Shown piece after piece: positions 1 through 11,954 of a DNA stretch of 64,000 nt. Under the pieces are notes generated by a model. The model made no database searches and was not told where the DNA came from. It saw nothing but the letters and a program-made list of their open reading frames with translations. Position 1 is the stretch's first letter; each line of letters opens with the position of its first letter. The stretch is taken from NCBI GenBank assembly GCA_050084985.1, contig JBITNC010000001.1:186186001-186250000 (forward strand), given 5' to 3'. The translations under genes and the position numbers were made by a program. This stretch comes from Nageia nagi. Its lineage: Eukaryota; Pinophyta.

Positions 1-14
1 AATAACAAACATCT

Positions 15-470
15 TTTGATACCTTGAAGAAAAAGGTCATTAGTGCACCCATGCTTACACTTCCTAATTTGCACAAGCCATTTGAAGTGGATATTGATGC
101 AAGTGATTATGCCATAGGAATTATTTTATTACAAGAAGGTAAACCAATTTGCTATCATTCCAAAAATATTTAATGGGGCCATTTTGAATTGTCCTATTTG
201 TGATAAAGAAATGTATGCAATGGTTCAAGATATTAAAAAAAATGGAAACATTACTTAATGGGGAAAGAAAAATCATTCATACTGATCATCAACCATTAGA
301 GTACTTACAAACTCAATCAAAATTGCTATAAACTAGACACTATAGATGGATGGATTTTTTGCAACAATTTATTCTTATGATCAAATATGAGAAAGGAACA
401 CAAAATAAGGTTGCTAACATGCTTTCTAGACCACTTGTACCTACAAATTTCATGCCATTAATAGCATGCA
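15..470 (+). pseudogene. Element F RNase H remnant
   Basis: Reading from about 15, a gypsy-type RNase H is recognisable. FEVDIDASDYAIGIILLQ (about 82-135) carries the first catalytic Asp region, and IIHTDHQPLEYL (about 270-308) is the conserved THxxL-like segment. After that come RHYRWMDFLQQF and NKVANMLSR, the usual end of the domain before the integrase linker. In-frame stops occur after SKNI and within the ELSYL region. The enzyme would degrade the RNA strand of the RNA-DNA hybrid during reverse transcription; this copy cannot be translated intact. Minus-strand ORFs over the same bases are shadows. Confidence 0.8.
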
Positions 471-859
471 ATACTAATTTTAGGTTGTTCACAACATGTA
501 AACAAAGGCTAATGAGTTCCCTCTGAGTGTTGAAATCTCTTCCTTTTATTTTTGAGTCATTTTTATTGGCATATATGTAGGATCCTAACTTCAAAGAGGT
601 GTATGAGTAGTTATCTTCATTTAGGTCCAAGTATGAGGGCTTGGATGAGTTTCATTTACAAAATGGACTTCTTTATCAATTTAGTGCATTATGTGTACTT
701 GTAGGTGATAGGATTAGACTAATTAGAGAAGCACATACTTCAAATATTTCATGACATTTTAGGGTTGTAAGTTTCCAAGTACATAAGGGGATATTCTTTA
801 TGTTGCACTAGTAAACCAAGTAATAGGAAATTAGGTTTGTATCAGCCACTTCCAATACC

Positions 860-1330
860 TTCATATCCATGCGAGTGTATCTAAATGGATTTTATAGGAG
901 GATTGCCTATGAATAAGAAGGGTCATGACTATTTATTTATTCATGTGGATAGATTTAGCAAGATATGTGTTTTGATTCCATGTAAGAAGACTATAATAGG
1001 ACAAGATACTACAAATTTATTATTTTCTCATGTTTGGGTATATCTTTGATTTTATACTTATATTATTTCAGATATAGATAGTAGATTTTTGGGCAAGTTT
1101 TGGACATATTTTTGGGAAAATATGGATACCAGGTTGAAGAGGAGTATTACCTTTCATCCTCAAATAGTTGGACAAATCAAGGTGGTGAATAGGATAGTGG
1201 TTCAACTCTTTAGGGACTATTGTGGTAAGCATCATAAGTATTAGGATGAACATCTTAATTATATCCAATATTAATACATTAGGAAAATTCATTCTTCCAT
1301 TAATAAGAGTCCATTTGAGACTTGTTTTGG
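860..1330 (+). pseudogene. Element F integrase catalytic core remnant
   Basis: The DDE integrase core is clear: MDFIGGLPMNKKGHDYLF (from about 888) holds the first catalytic Asp, followed by VDRFSKICVLIPCKKT and then SDIDSRFLGKFW (about 1070), the usual position of the second catalytic Asp. FHPQIVGQIKVVNR (about 1153-1197) is where the catalytic Glu is expected; the consensus Glu of GQTEVVNR appears as Lys here. The core continues to FETCFGYLPPSPFD near 1350. Stops and small frame changes interrupt it. The family role is insertion of the cDNA into host chromatin; this copy is inactive. Confidence 0.82.
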
Positions 1331-1479
1331 TTATTTACCACCTTCACCTTTTGATTGTGTGTTTAGGTAGCAAAAGGATGAAGGAGATTCACTTGAGAAA
1401 GAAGAGAAATAAGCTAAAGAATTTGCTAAAAAGATTAGGCAAATTTATTTGAAAATCCAAGAGTAACTTAAAACAAGCC

Positions 1480-1980
1480 AAGCCAAGTACAAGATGAGAC
1501 ATGGAAAATATAGAGTTGACCATAAGTTTCATGTGGGAAACCATGTCTAGTTGGATCTTAGTAAGAAGAGGTTGCAAAGACTAGAAAATAAGTTGAAACC
1601 TACAAGGTATGGACCATTTTATATTATGGAACAAGTAAGTGAGAATGATTTTAGATTGAATCTACCAACATACATGAACATTTATTCAGTTGTAAATATG
1701 GAACATTTAAAATTATATGAGAAATCTATGTTGGCTAAAGATGAAACATGTTCAAATCAGATTTTGTCATCTCTTGATGACTTAGATTCTAATACTATGG
1801 ATGAACTAAAGGAGGATTCCATATTATAAAAGAAAATTCATGCTATAAGAAGAGGTGAGACAAAGCTATTGTTAGTTAGATTAAGGGGACATAATCCTAA
1901 TAAAACCAAGTGGATGGATAAGTACAAGATTAGAGAATTGTATCCTCATATATGCATTGGTGGTACCAAATGCCTTCTCA
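1480..1980 (+). pseudogene. Element F integrase C-terminus and chromodomain-like tail
   Basis: The sequence gives KYRVDHKFHVGNHV, then from 1551 an open stretch of 92 codons containing KLKPTRYGPFYIMEQV and YSVVNMEHLKLYE. That is the SH3-like GPY/F-type end of gypsy integrases. Beyond the stop at about 1827, the same frame region gives a short module ending KTKWMDKYKIRELYPHI. It has the length and aromatic/charged pattern of a degenerate chromodomain-like targeting tail. In chromoviruses such tails steer integration to chosen chromatin. I infer the role from position; the aromatic cage residues cannot be assigned confidently by eye. Confidence 0.7.
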
Positions 1981-1989
1981 TTAGGGAGG

Positions 1990-2600
1990 TGTGATCTGAT
2001 TTTGATCATTCCAAGTTGATCTCTATAGGAGAAGTACTCATTCCATAGGTATTAGTGTTTGAATATTGACTAAAAATTGAAATTTAGAGGTAATTGATCA
2101 CAAAAACCATGTTGTTAATAGCATATGTCTACTATTTTTAAGTTATTAATGATGTGCATCTTCATGATTTAGTAGTGAAAGTTGAAGAGGCATTCATGGT
2201 TTGGATAGCTGAGTTGTTCATGATAATCAACTAGTATATTGAAGACATGTCTAGGCCTGTTTAAAGGCATTGTATTCTCTTGATTCTTTAATGACATTTT
2301 AGAGAGTTTTGGGTTTTTTTTAGGATTGTAAATATTTGAAGGAATACCAAGACTCATTTTAGAATTTTTGTAGTTCTAATGTTGTTCTTATTATTGTAGG
2401 AGATTGTAGTAATATTGTAGGAGATGGTATTTCTCTATATGTATGTAATATTGTAATGTTCATAGATAATAAGAAGAGAAGGCTCTAATTGCCTACTAAA
2501 TTAGCCCACATTAGGTGAACTAGGGTAAATCATTGTGTTGATCTTATTATGTGTGATAGATATTGTTAATTTATAGCTTTACATTCTATAATTTAAAATT
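1990..2600 (+). repeat. Probable 3' LTR of element F (start only)
   Basis: TGTGATCTGATTTTGATC starts directly after a purine run at the end of the F coding remnant, the position expected for a 3' LTR. The following 600 bases are AT-rich and non-coding and contain short repeats of TTGTAGGAGAT (about 2395-2425). I could not define the right end, because the partner 5' LTR is outside the window and no target duplication can be tested. Confidence 0.45.
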
Positions 2601-3112
<512 letters not shown>

Positions 3113-4014
3113 TGTATGTATAAGGGTTTGATTATATGTATTTATTCAAAATCAAGGTTAATTATGGTATGTTGCTTTTATTACTATGATGGTTATGGAA
3201 TGCAATGGTCTAATTTATGCATATTTTTTAGTGTTACATAGTTTGAGATGATTATGATGGATGTATTTTAAATATGCTTTATATGGATGAATTTTAATGT
3301 TTTTAAATAAAATCAAAACATGATGATATGATGTAGGATTTTTGGGACCGACTTCCATTTTAATATGCTAAATGAGATCTTATTCCTCTTATTTTGTGAA
3401 ATAATATGAGGAAAGCCATTCAATGATCCTGATGCATGGTAAGAAATGATGAAAACATGAATGATTGAAAACTATGAGATATAATAGGTGGACACAATGA
3501 ATAATGCAAATAGGTTTGGAATTGATTAAATATGTAAGATGAGATCTCTTCCTAATTAGATTAAGAAGGATGTGTCATCTAATGGTTCCATGACCTTTAC
3601 AAATGGTTAAGAAAATACAATTAAAAATGAAGCAAGCACAATGAAGTAAATATAAACCAAGTGATTGATGCTAGGAATGAGTGACTAGTAGTTCTTGTAT
3701 TCCTAAAAAAAGGTAGAAAATAATAAAAAAGAGAATTCATCCAAGAATCAATTCTAAATTTTAATATCTAGCTTGATGAAAAAAAAATTTGGTAGATGAA
3801 AACAGAACATTGTAGCAATATAAACCAAAAAAAGGTAAATTTAAACAAGAGTGAATCTCACTAGGAAGTGATGTCAATGATAAAATGAAAATAAGACATT
3901 GATAAATTTACATGATGATTAAGATAAATAGTTTTTAGATTTTTTTTATCTTTTTTAGGAACACAAGATGCAAGACAAAACAAATGTTGACACATATGAA
4001 AACCATGACTCCCT
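3113..4014. other. Non-coding stretch left of element A
   Basis: I see no gene and no copy of the A/C-type LTR here, although this is where A's 3' LTR would be expected. It is AT-rich with scattered short A or T runs (for example 3778-3787 and 3941-3956). A's 3' LTR is therefore either deleted or too diverged to recognise by eye. Confidence 0.5.
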
Positions 4015-5260
4015 CTATACATGGAAGGGATAAAGGTGTATGATATTTATTGGTTTAGCCTCTTCTATCCCTTCCAAGGTATCCAAGTGGTATGCCCTTG
4101 ATACAATTTTTTATTTAATAACATAGGGCTTCAACTAGTTCAAAGCAAATTTATCCCTGAGAACCCACTCTAAGTGTGAATGCTTCTGATTATCCTTTAA
4201 TACCATATTAACTATCTAAAATTCTTATGATATAACCCTTTTGCTATAAGGTTTCTTATAATGATTCAAATATACTTTGAAGTTATCTAAAGCATTGATA
4301 TGCCTCTTGTATAACAAACCTAATAGATCTAGTTGAGATTTCCAAGCCTCTAGTTCTAGAAGAAGATCTTGTAATTAAATTTGTAAGGATCGGATCTCAA
4401 TCTCTAAGGGAATTACTACCTTATCCCCATACACTAGTGAGAATGGTGTGGTACCTATAGGAGTACAAATTCTAGTTTTTCAAGCCCAAAAAGTTAGTGG
4501 TATTAGAGTGTATCAATCCCTATGTGATATGTTGATAGTTTTCATAAGGATTACCAATATGATCTTATTTTTTACATTTGCTTGCCCATTACCCTATAGA
4601 TAGTAACATATATAAAATTTTATGTTTAATATTATATTAGTAGCACAAGCTTTGCATATCCTTATTCTTGAAGTTCATATCATTATCTGATATGATCCAC
4701 ATAGGGATGCCAAGCTAACTGATAATATTATGCTCAATGAATTCCATAATCTTGGGATCTTTAGTGGGTACTGTGGGGGATGCCTCTACTCACTTTGTAA
4801 AATATTCAATGATAGTAATTATGAACTTGTTCCCTCTAGATAAATCCACATTGAATTGGGCAATGAGATTAAAGCCTCATTTAGAATATGACCACATATC
4901 TTGAACAGGTTGTAATGCTTGAAAGTGTGTGTATATCAAATTGGTATGATGTTGATACTTTACATACTTATTAACTTAATCATGGTAATCCATCTCCATA
5001 TTAGGCCAATCATATCCCATTCTAATCAATCTCTTGGTAATTGCAAATCCAATAAAATGCCCTCCAAAAGTACCATCATGACATGTATGCATAGCAATAT
5101 ATTGGTTTGACCACTTTAGAAAATGTTGGAGAACTCCATCATAAATCATCCTATAAACCACATTACCTAGAATGGTGTATTTAATGTAATTTTGTTTAAA
5201 TTGGCATTTCTTAATGGTAAACATGGTGGAAGGAAAGATCCCCTACTTAAGTTAATCCTT
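4015..5260 (-). pseudogene. Element A integrase remnant
   Basis: The minus strand from about 5,224 gives the zinc-binding part (MHTCHDGTFGGHFIGF, then GYDWPNMEMDYHDYVK). The core follows with FIITIIEYFTK, WIISDNDMNFKNKDMQSL (the second catalytic Asp is present) and WKSQLDLLGLLYKRHINALD. The C-terminus ends with LRDKFALN, AYHLDTLEGIEEAKP and HLYPFHV before a stop at 4,015-4,017. This aligns along its length with the integrase end of element E (54,896-55,219). Stops are frequent. The plus-strand ORF at 4919-5110 is a shadow. Confidence 0.8.
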
Positions 5261-5399
5261 GAATTAGTGGTACTATAAGGCCTTAGATACAACATTTAAA
5301 TCATTAACTTGGGCATGTGGTGGGGGTATCTTTCTAATATACTGATAACTCTAAAGAGGACTTGTACATAGTAATTACCTCTACGTATGTGACCTTTTA

Positions 5400-6060
5400 G
5401 AATAGGTCTTGGAGAATTAAGGATCCCAAATATGCCATAATATTTGAAAAGTGGTTTGACGATCTAGGGGTTGCCTTAATATCATATGATTTAAAATGTT
5501 ATAGTAAAGTATTAACCATAGCCTTAATTAGATTAATACAAGGTTGGTTACAAGAACATATTTCCTTTATTTAGTTAACAATTATCAAACAATCATCATA
5601 TATCTTGAAGTACTCATACTTCATCTCTATAGCTAATTTCAAAATAAGGATGACTGCTTCATACTTAATATTATTATTAATACATTCAAAGGATAGTTTA
5701 AAATACATAGGTATGATCACACCCTGATGCATTATGAACACTATCTTGAATCCTCTCACTTTGTCATAGTTAGATCCAACAAAATACATGGTCATGTAAA
5801 AATCCTCTTGTTCTACCTCCTCCTTAATCTTAAATACACCAAATACTCAATGTGTAGAGGAATGTCTCTTTATTGGGGTACTTCTACCAATTGATTTGCT
5901 AAAACTTGACCCTTGATAGATTTCTAATTCATAAATTCATGATCAAACTCTATAAGCAAAATGATCCATTTTGCCACTCAAGCATTTAACATAGTCTTAT
6001 TCATCATATACTTTAATATATCCATCTTGGAAATAACATATTTCTTCTAATTAAGCATGT
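5400..6060 (-). pseudogene. Element A second (archaeal-type) RNase H remnant
   Basis: The minus strand reads VISKMDILKYMMNK and KSIKGQVLANQLVEVP (about 6,030-5,880). From 5,795 an open stretch has YFKLSFECINNNIKYEAVI and KIYDDCLIIVN. The NNN-x-x-YEA and DxLxIVN blocks match the additional RNase H that follows the ordinary one in Tat-lineage elements, and they align with E at 53,183-53,914 and C at 44,145-44,408. The usual AEYEA Glu position is changed to Lys here. The segment around 5,560 (TTCTTGTAACCAACCTTG on the minus strand) is the intact version of the site where E entered element C. Confidence 0.78.
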
Positions 6061-7110
6061 AATATCTTAGATTTTAAGCTGTAAAGACTACTATGAGGTA
6101 TAATTTCTCAAGATGTGTGTATCTAGTCTCATAAACTATTAGAGTATGACTTAGGTAGTAGATTATTTGCTCTATCTTTAGTTCATTTTGTTGGGTTAGC
6201 ATCAAGACCAAAGAAAATCTAATGGTATAAATGTATAAGTGAAAGGGAACTTCTATCCTAAGAGGAATAAGAATAGAAGGATTTATAAGATACTTATTGA
6301 TTGCATCAAAGGCCTCATAATACTCTAAATCCCAAGTAAAGTTTACATTCTTATTCAGTAACTTATTGAATGATCAACATTTATAGATAACTATGCTATT
6401 AATCTTTTAATAGCCTAAATATTGCCTTGTAAACTCTCTAACTATTTCAAATTCTTAAGAGAAGGTATTTCATTAATAGCATGGATTCTTTTAGGATAAA
6501 AATCAATGCCCCTCTTAGATACAAAGAACCCTAATAATTTCCCTAATAGAACCTTAAAAATACACTTCTTTGGATTGAGTCTAACATTGTATTCAAATAA
6601 TATGTCCAAAAACATACAAACCACCTCAAGATGAGTCTCACATATGTTATTTTTTATAATTAGTTCATCCACATAATTATCAATTATATCATGCATGTAG
6701 TCATGTAGAATATCATTCATGGCCCTTTGATAGGTTTTTCCTGCATTCTTAAGACTAAATAGTATCACTCTATGTTTCCCATAGAGTTGTGAGTTCCATT
6801 TTGTGTTTATCCTCCTTTGTGATCACATTTTGATTATAGTTATAAAATCTATACATAAATAAAAACATTTTGTGATTTGCAATATTTTCTACTAAGGTGT
6901 CATTGTTGGTCAATAGAAAAAACATATTAGGAAATATTTGTTTACATACCTAAATTTTGTGCAATTTTTTATTCTACCATATTTCTTGGGCACTTTAACT
7001 AGATTGGAGACCCACTTTGGATAAGTAATAGCCTCTATAAATTTAGCATCTAACATTTTTTGTAGCTCTACTTTGACTAACAATTCCTTACTAGGATAAA
7101 TATGGTATGG
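6061..7110 (-). pseudogene. Element A reverse transcriptase and first RNase H remnant
   Basis: The RT begins near 7,100 (LVKVELQKMLDAKFIEAITY, WVSNLVKVPKKYGRIKNC). The best stretch is 6,768-6,442, with AGKTYQRAMNDILHDYMHD, DNYVDELIIKNN, NVRLNPKKCIFKV and LGFFVSKRGIDFYP. The catalytic YVDD box reads YVDE, so the second active-site Asp is lost. Below 6,440 the connection and first RNase H are barely readable because of stops. The family enzyme copies the element RNA into DNA within virus-like particles; this copy could not. Confidence 0.82.
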
Positions 7111-8329
7111 TTTTTATTTAATTAGTTTAGCATCAAGTTTTAAATTCAAGTGATGAACCATAATATTGGTATCCAACCCTATCATATCTTGATATGCATA
7201 AGAAAAAACTTTTACTCTCTTCTTGATCTCTCTGCTAACTCATTTATATCAAGCCCTTTATCAAACTAAACCATTTTTTGAATACTAGGATCATCTCCTA
7301 GGTCATTCTAAACTAGCTCCTCCATTAGCATATATGAACCATACTCCCATTGTTGGTTAAGATAAGACCAATAAGTATCCTCATTTGGCTCATCACCATA
7401 GGTTTTGGAATGGGTACAAGGCTAAATAAAACTATCATGGATGGCAATATCAATCATAAGGATCCTACAAAAGTCAATAGTATGTTGATCCACCACATGA
7501 ATGCTATCAAAATAAAGGGGATGAGAGAAAGGAGAAGTTAAGGAGACTCCAACCATGTTAATTTGTTTGAATAGAAAAGAAGGAATAGAACACTAAGATG
7601 TTAGAGAAGAGGGTGTTCATATAGAAAGTCCTTATGAGGGGAGGTAAGTTCCTTGTAATCTCCCTCATCCTCTATCTCATGGATTTGTGCTAAGGCTATT
7701 ATTTTTCAAGGACCTTTCAAACCAAGGCCTCATTTTTCTTTATTGCCTTGAGTGGGTAATTGCATGACATGTATCATGCCTTTCTCATATCAACCTAAGA
7801 AAAAGCCTTACTATTTACACTTGGCAATATAGTGTCAAATAAAAGAAGCTCTAGAAAAATAATTAATTTTACCTAAAAATGCCTATTTTCATAATACCAT
7901 TTATGGTATATTCATCGATGCTAATATTTTTAAATTGGATATCTACTTGAGAGATATGCTTGTGATCATCTATGGATACTTATTTCTTTTAATTTTTAGT
8001 TACAACTTGAAGGTCATCTTTAACCTCATTACTCTCCTTTATTTCAATAATCAAAATTGGTTCACATGTATAGGAGTTGGTTTGTTGAAGTTTTTTATCT
8101 AGGTACTCTAATCAAACCTTTCAAAATAATTCTTCTTAAATTATAGGGAAAGGAATCACAAGTGTCTCTTACTTAGGCTCCTCAAAATGTTTGTTGTATT
8201 ATCATGTTCTTGTACATCTATGGAGCTTTGTTTAATTTTTTTAAGGACTAGTTTATTAGTTGATTAACATTTTACTTCTTGAAACTTCTCATTAATACTA
8301 GTACCAAGAGATAATGAATCTTGGTTAAG
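7111..8329 (-). pseudogene. Element A protease-to-RT linker with G-patch-side remnant
   Basis: The minus strand from about 7,810 gives GMIHVMQLPTQGN and then EIEDEGDYKELTSPH. These align with the linker after the protease in element C (GMIHVTQLPTQGD at about 42,150 and the segment from 42,230). In C and E a G-patch-like block precedes this point; in A it is degraded. The rest is low-complexity, acidic and stop-rich, as expected for the unconserved linker between protease and RT. The plus-strand ORF at 7350-7541 is a shadow. Confidence 0.6.
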
Positions 8330-8800
8330 GTGAATAATCTCAAGAAATTTGTGGGTGGAAGAAAGGATAGGGACATTAGGTATATCAGCAAGGTTATAAT
8401 GGTTGAAAGGTTAATCATCCATCCATATGCAATGTATAAACCCATCCTTAAGATATTTCACACATCCATGCAATGTGGAAGGGACACACTCCATATCTCT
8501 AATCTAAGGCCTTATAAGTAAACAAAAAGTAGTGTTTTCCCCCCCTATCACCTAAAAACATCCATAAATAGTCTTGGATCCCACAAAGATAGGCAAAATA
8601 ATGCTACCTAATGTGTTGCATAATTGGTTGTTGAAAGCTCATAGAATAAAAGTGGAAGCTTTAAAATGAGACAAAGGTAAACTAAGCTCTTCTAATGTTG
8701 ATGAAGATACCACATTGATGGTTGATCCACCATTTCAAGAACCCTCTTGAAATATTTTCCATAAACTTGGGATATGATGAGTAAGAGAGGATCCTTATAC
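8330..8800 (-). pseudogene. Element A aspartic protease remnant
   Basis: The minus strand near 8,790-8,690 gives KYFKRVLEMVD, where the catalytic loop LVDGG is expected, followed by a frameshift. Downstream, IRDMECVPSTLHGCVKYLKD (about 8,500-8,440) matches the strongly conserved end of Tat-type proteases, and PFNHYNLADIPN follows. Element C has the same blocks at 41,040-41,420 and E at 50,350-50,700. The enzyme would mature the Gag-Pol polyprotein. The plus-strand ORF at 8321-8521 is antisense to this gene and not real. Confidence 0.75.
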
Positions 8801-9439
8801 TTTTGATTTACCACATTATAGATCTCATATTGGAATAATTGAATGAATGGCTCTATATTCACTTGCACACACCTAATAAAGTTGAAAAAAGTATTAGTAT
8901 TTGAGGCATCAAACTTTATAGTTAAGAAAATCTGATCCAAATCCTCTCTATATTGATTGGAATTCTTTATTAGGTCCCATTGAGATAATTTGGTGGGTAT
9001 AAGTCTTAATAGCTACTCCAAGTTATTTTGCAACATTTACTAACCACCTAATTATGATATAGGAGGATGAGGTATATGATTTGATATATAAATTTCCAAT
9101 CCAATCTTCTCATGAGTTTATTGTTAACCCTTTCCTTTATCTTTATATTGGTTAACCCTAGTGGCTACATTAATCATCTCTAAAAAAAGCATTTACACCT
9201 ATTCCTATTCTACTTCACATACTTCTTGTTGTTTCCTTCCATAATCATAGGGTACATTTTGAGTAGGAAAATACTAATTATAATGTCTAGTGGTACCAAC
9301 TTGATTCACATCTCATTAAGGAAACAAATTTTGATAGACTTGTAGGTTGGTGTTGGGATCCAAAGATGTACCATTAAGCACTAGCTTACTTGAATCAATG
9401 AAACTCTAAATGATATTTCATAAGTAAATGTAATAATAG

Positions 9440-11954
9440 GTACTATCACTTTGCACTATATAAAAATTATAAAACTTATCATCCTTATATCATGGTTTGG
9501 TGGCCCAATAAGGATCCCACAAAACTTTTAGTAATCTCAATAGTTTATTATTATTAAGTTTTATAAAGATCTTGGACAAAGATTCCCTAATGGAACAAAC
9601 TTCCTTTATGCCCTTATTCTTGATTTTGATTCCTACCCTTTGACTAATTATGATTGTAATATTGATTAGCTACATACATTTGATTAGCTTGTTGAACATT
9701 TTACATTGGATGTGGTGGTGATGCTTAGAGCATCAATTAATTAACTTGAGACTTGCCTGCATTTGTACCACCACTCTTATTAGATCCATAACCTTAGTTA
9801 TTATTTTATTTTTTTGCCACCTTGATCTCAACGTTCTAAACCATGAATTCCTCTATAAAATTATCTTGGAAAATTGCTTTCTCAAAGGTCTTACATTGAT
9901 ATATTTAGAGATAAGTAGATACTTGTTTAATACAACTTTTGATAAATAATCTCACTAACTCCTCTTGAGGTAAAGAGAAGTTCATATTTGTAATCACATA
10001 CTACCACCTAGAAACATAATTAGAAATAGATTCTTGGTTAAACTAAGACAACTTCATTAGATCAGTAATGGAATCCCTCTTCTTAATATTGATTGAGAAA
10101 TGCTCAAGAAAGAGGTTTGCAAGTTTCTCAAATGTATACAAACTATGTTGTTGTAGAGTATTGTACCAATTCATAGCTTGTCCCCTAAGAGTCATAAGAA
10201 AAGTTCTGAATAATATAACATTATCATTCATGATCAAATAACAAGCATGCTTGAAGAGTATCAAATGCTCCTTTGGATCCTCTTTACTCTTGAACTTATC
10301 TTTTTTAGACATATCAAATTTCTTGGAGTAAGAACTCATAGGAACCTAAGTATTTATATGTCCATTGCATAGGATCCTAGGTGATTTATCTTTTCCTCTA
10401 GTTCTTATAATCTTCTTATAATTTAGCTTTGATTGTTCACATTGGGTCCTCCATAAGGTGAATTTGGTCCACCATAAGACTTATTTGGTTTATTAAACAA
10501 AATCACTTGCCTCAAAATAATGTACATTGGGGTTATATAAAATTTTTTGTTTTATCCAAGATGGTCCTTGTTTAATATGCCCAAAAATTTGATTATAACC
10601 CTATTGTTTACCTTGGTACTAATGTTGAGTATTGAGACCATAACTTTGTTGCACATTTTTTCCACTATTCGATTGCACATTGTGATCTTGCCCTTATTAT
10701 TCACCTTATAAGATATTCTAATTTTGATTTGCATATACATCAGCCATTTATTTTTTATACATAAGGTTTTGCATGTGCTCAATCAATTATTTCATCTCTT
10801 TCATGGATGGAATTGAGGAACCTTGTTGGGGATTTTGTTAGTTCGTATTTTTTAGTAGATGTTTAATGGCATTTTGAGCTTCATAAAGGTTATACATGTT
10901 GTTTGAAGCATTTGAAATGGAGGAGTTTGAAAATGAGCTATACCTTGGTTTGGTACACTTTGGGTATTTTGTTGGTTTTGCATAAAAGGTTGGTCAAGAC
11001 CATCCTAATCACCAAGATCGATTTGGCTAAGTTGATCAACATTGGGATTTTGGCCTTGTGGATTTATGTTCCAATACACTTACTTTTGTATATTTTAGAA
11101 ATTATTAGTATTAGTATTTTGGATATTTGGTGAATTTTGGAAGCAAATATGTTGGGAAGTATTGACTTGATTAGAATTCATTTTCCTTTGGAATAGTAGA
11201 GGTGTATTGTGTTGAACAATATTTTAAAAGTTTAGAATTATGTTTTGAAAGGATTATTATTCAACCTTGGATGGAAATTAAGGTATTATTAGCTCCTCTT
11301 GCAATAAAATCTAGTTAAATATATCTTGCCCTTGTTGTATATTTATTTGAAAATTGAGAAAATATATATTTGGTTGTAAATTTTTCACAATCAAATGTTC
11401 TTTGGATGGTTGCAAGGTTTTAAATGTGGTTTCTTTATTTGTAGATAATTTACATTCTTGAGGTGGAAACCAACCTAAAATTGATTTTGTGTGTATTAGG
11501 ATAATTTTGTGAGATGGTTGGTTGAGGATTCTTATTTTACATTTTATCCATCATCTATTGGTACCAATTATGTTCATTTGGATTTTTTTATTAACTTTGA
11601 GTGGATATAGAGATGTATCAATATTAGCTTGGGGCACACCATCATTTATTATGGTACTATTTTAATGGATCATTTTTATTAAGTTTGAGTGCATTCCCAA
11701 AACTTGTGATGAATCTTGTGGTGTAGGACAACCTAATTATGAAATTTCTCCATCACTCTTTCCATTTGATCAAGCATGAGGCATTGGAAGGTTTGAAGAG
11801 CTTTATGAAACCTAATGAGCTGATTATCCACACTATTTTTTGGCTCATCCTTTATCCTAGTTTTATCCTTCTTTATCTTTGAGGTTCTTATGTCCATCAT
11901 CACCATTAGGGAATCCTCATACCATACTAGATCCTTAGATAGATTAGGCTCCAT
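9440..11954 (-). pseudogene. Element A gag remnant
   Basis: The start is ATG at 11,954 (MEPNLSKDLV), chosen because C (23,844) and B (15,472) also begin with Met-Glu-Pro after an aligned leader; another ATG lies two codons upstream. The N-terminal open stretch ends at 11,733. After a Gln/Asn-rich, stop-broken linker, the retrotransposon gag domain is well preserved at 10,339-10,043: KKFDMSKKDKFKSKEDPKEH, MTLRGQAMNWYNTL, FEKLANLFLEHFSINI. A zinc-knuckle remnant (WATKPWYKDDKFYNF, about 9,520-9,470) lies near the C-terminus with its first Cys missing. The product would form the particle core and package RNA. Confidence 0.82.

Larger units (their letters stand above)
1..1989 (+). mobile_element. 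Element F: 3' part of a decayed Ty3/gypsy retrotransposon
   Basis: The first 2 kb read, in order on the + strand, as the end of a gypsy pol polyprotein: RNase H, integrase core, integrase C-terminal region and a chromodomain-like tail. The gag, protease and RT parts lie left of the window. Stops and frameshifts break every domain, so this is a fossil. The domain order RNase H-integrase with a DNA-binding tail is typical of chromovirus-like gypsy elements; I do not assign a clade. A purine-rich stretch (AGGGAGG, 1983-1989) followed by TG at 1990 marks the probable polypurine tract and start of the 3' LTR. Confidence 0.85.

Noticed and set aside
340-630. Minus-strand ORF of 96 codons
   Set aside because: It lies antisense to the RNase H of element F, which has clear protein similarity on the other strand.
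8321-8521. Plus-strand ORF of 66 codons, with a matching minus ORF at 41,265-41,465
   Set aside because: Both are antisense to the conserved end of the A and C proteases; they resemble each other only because the proteases do.
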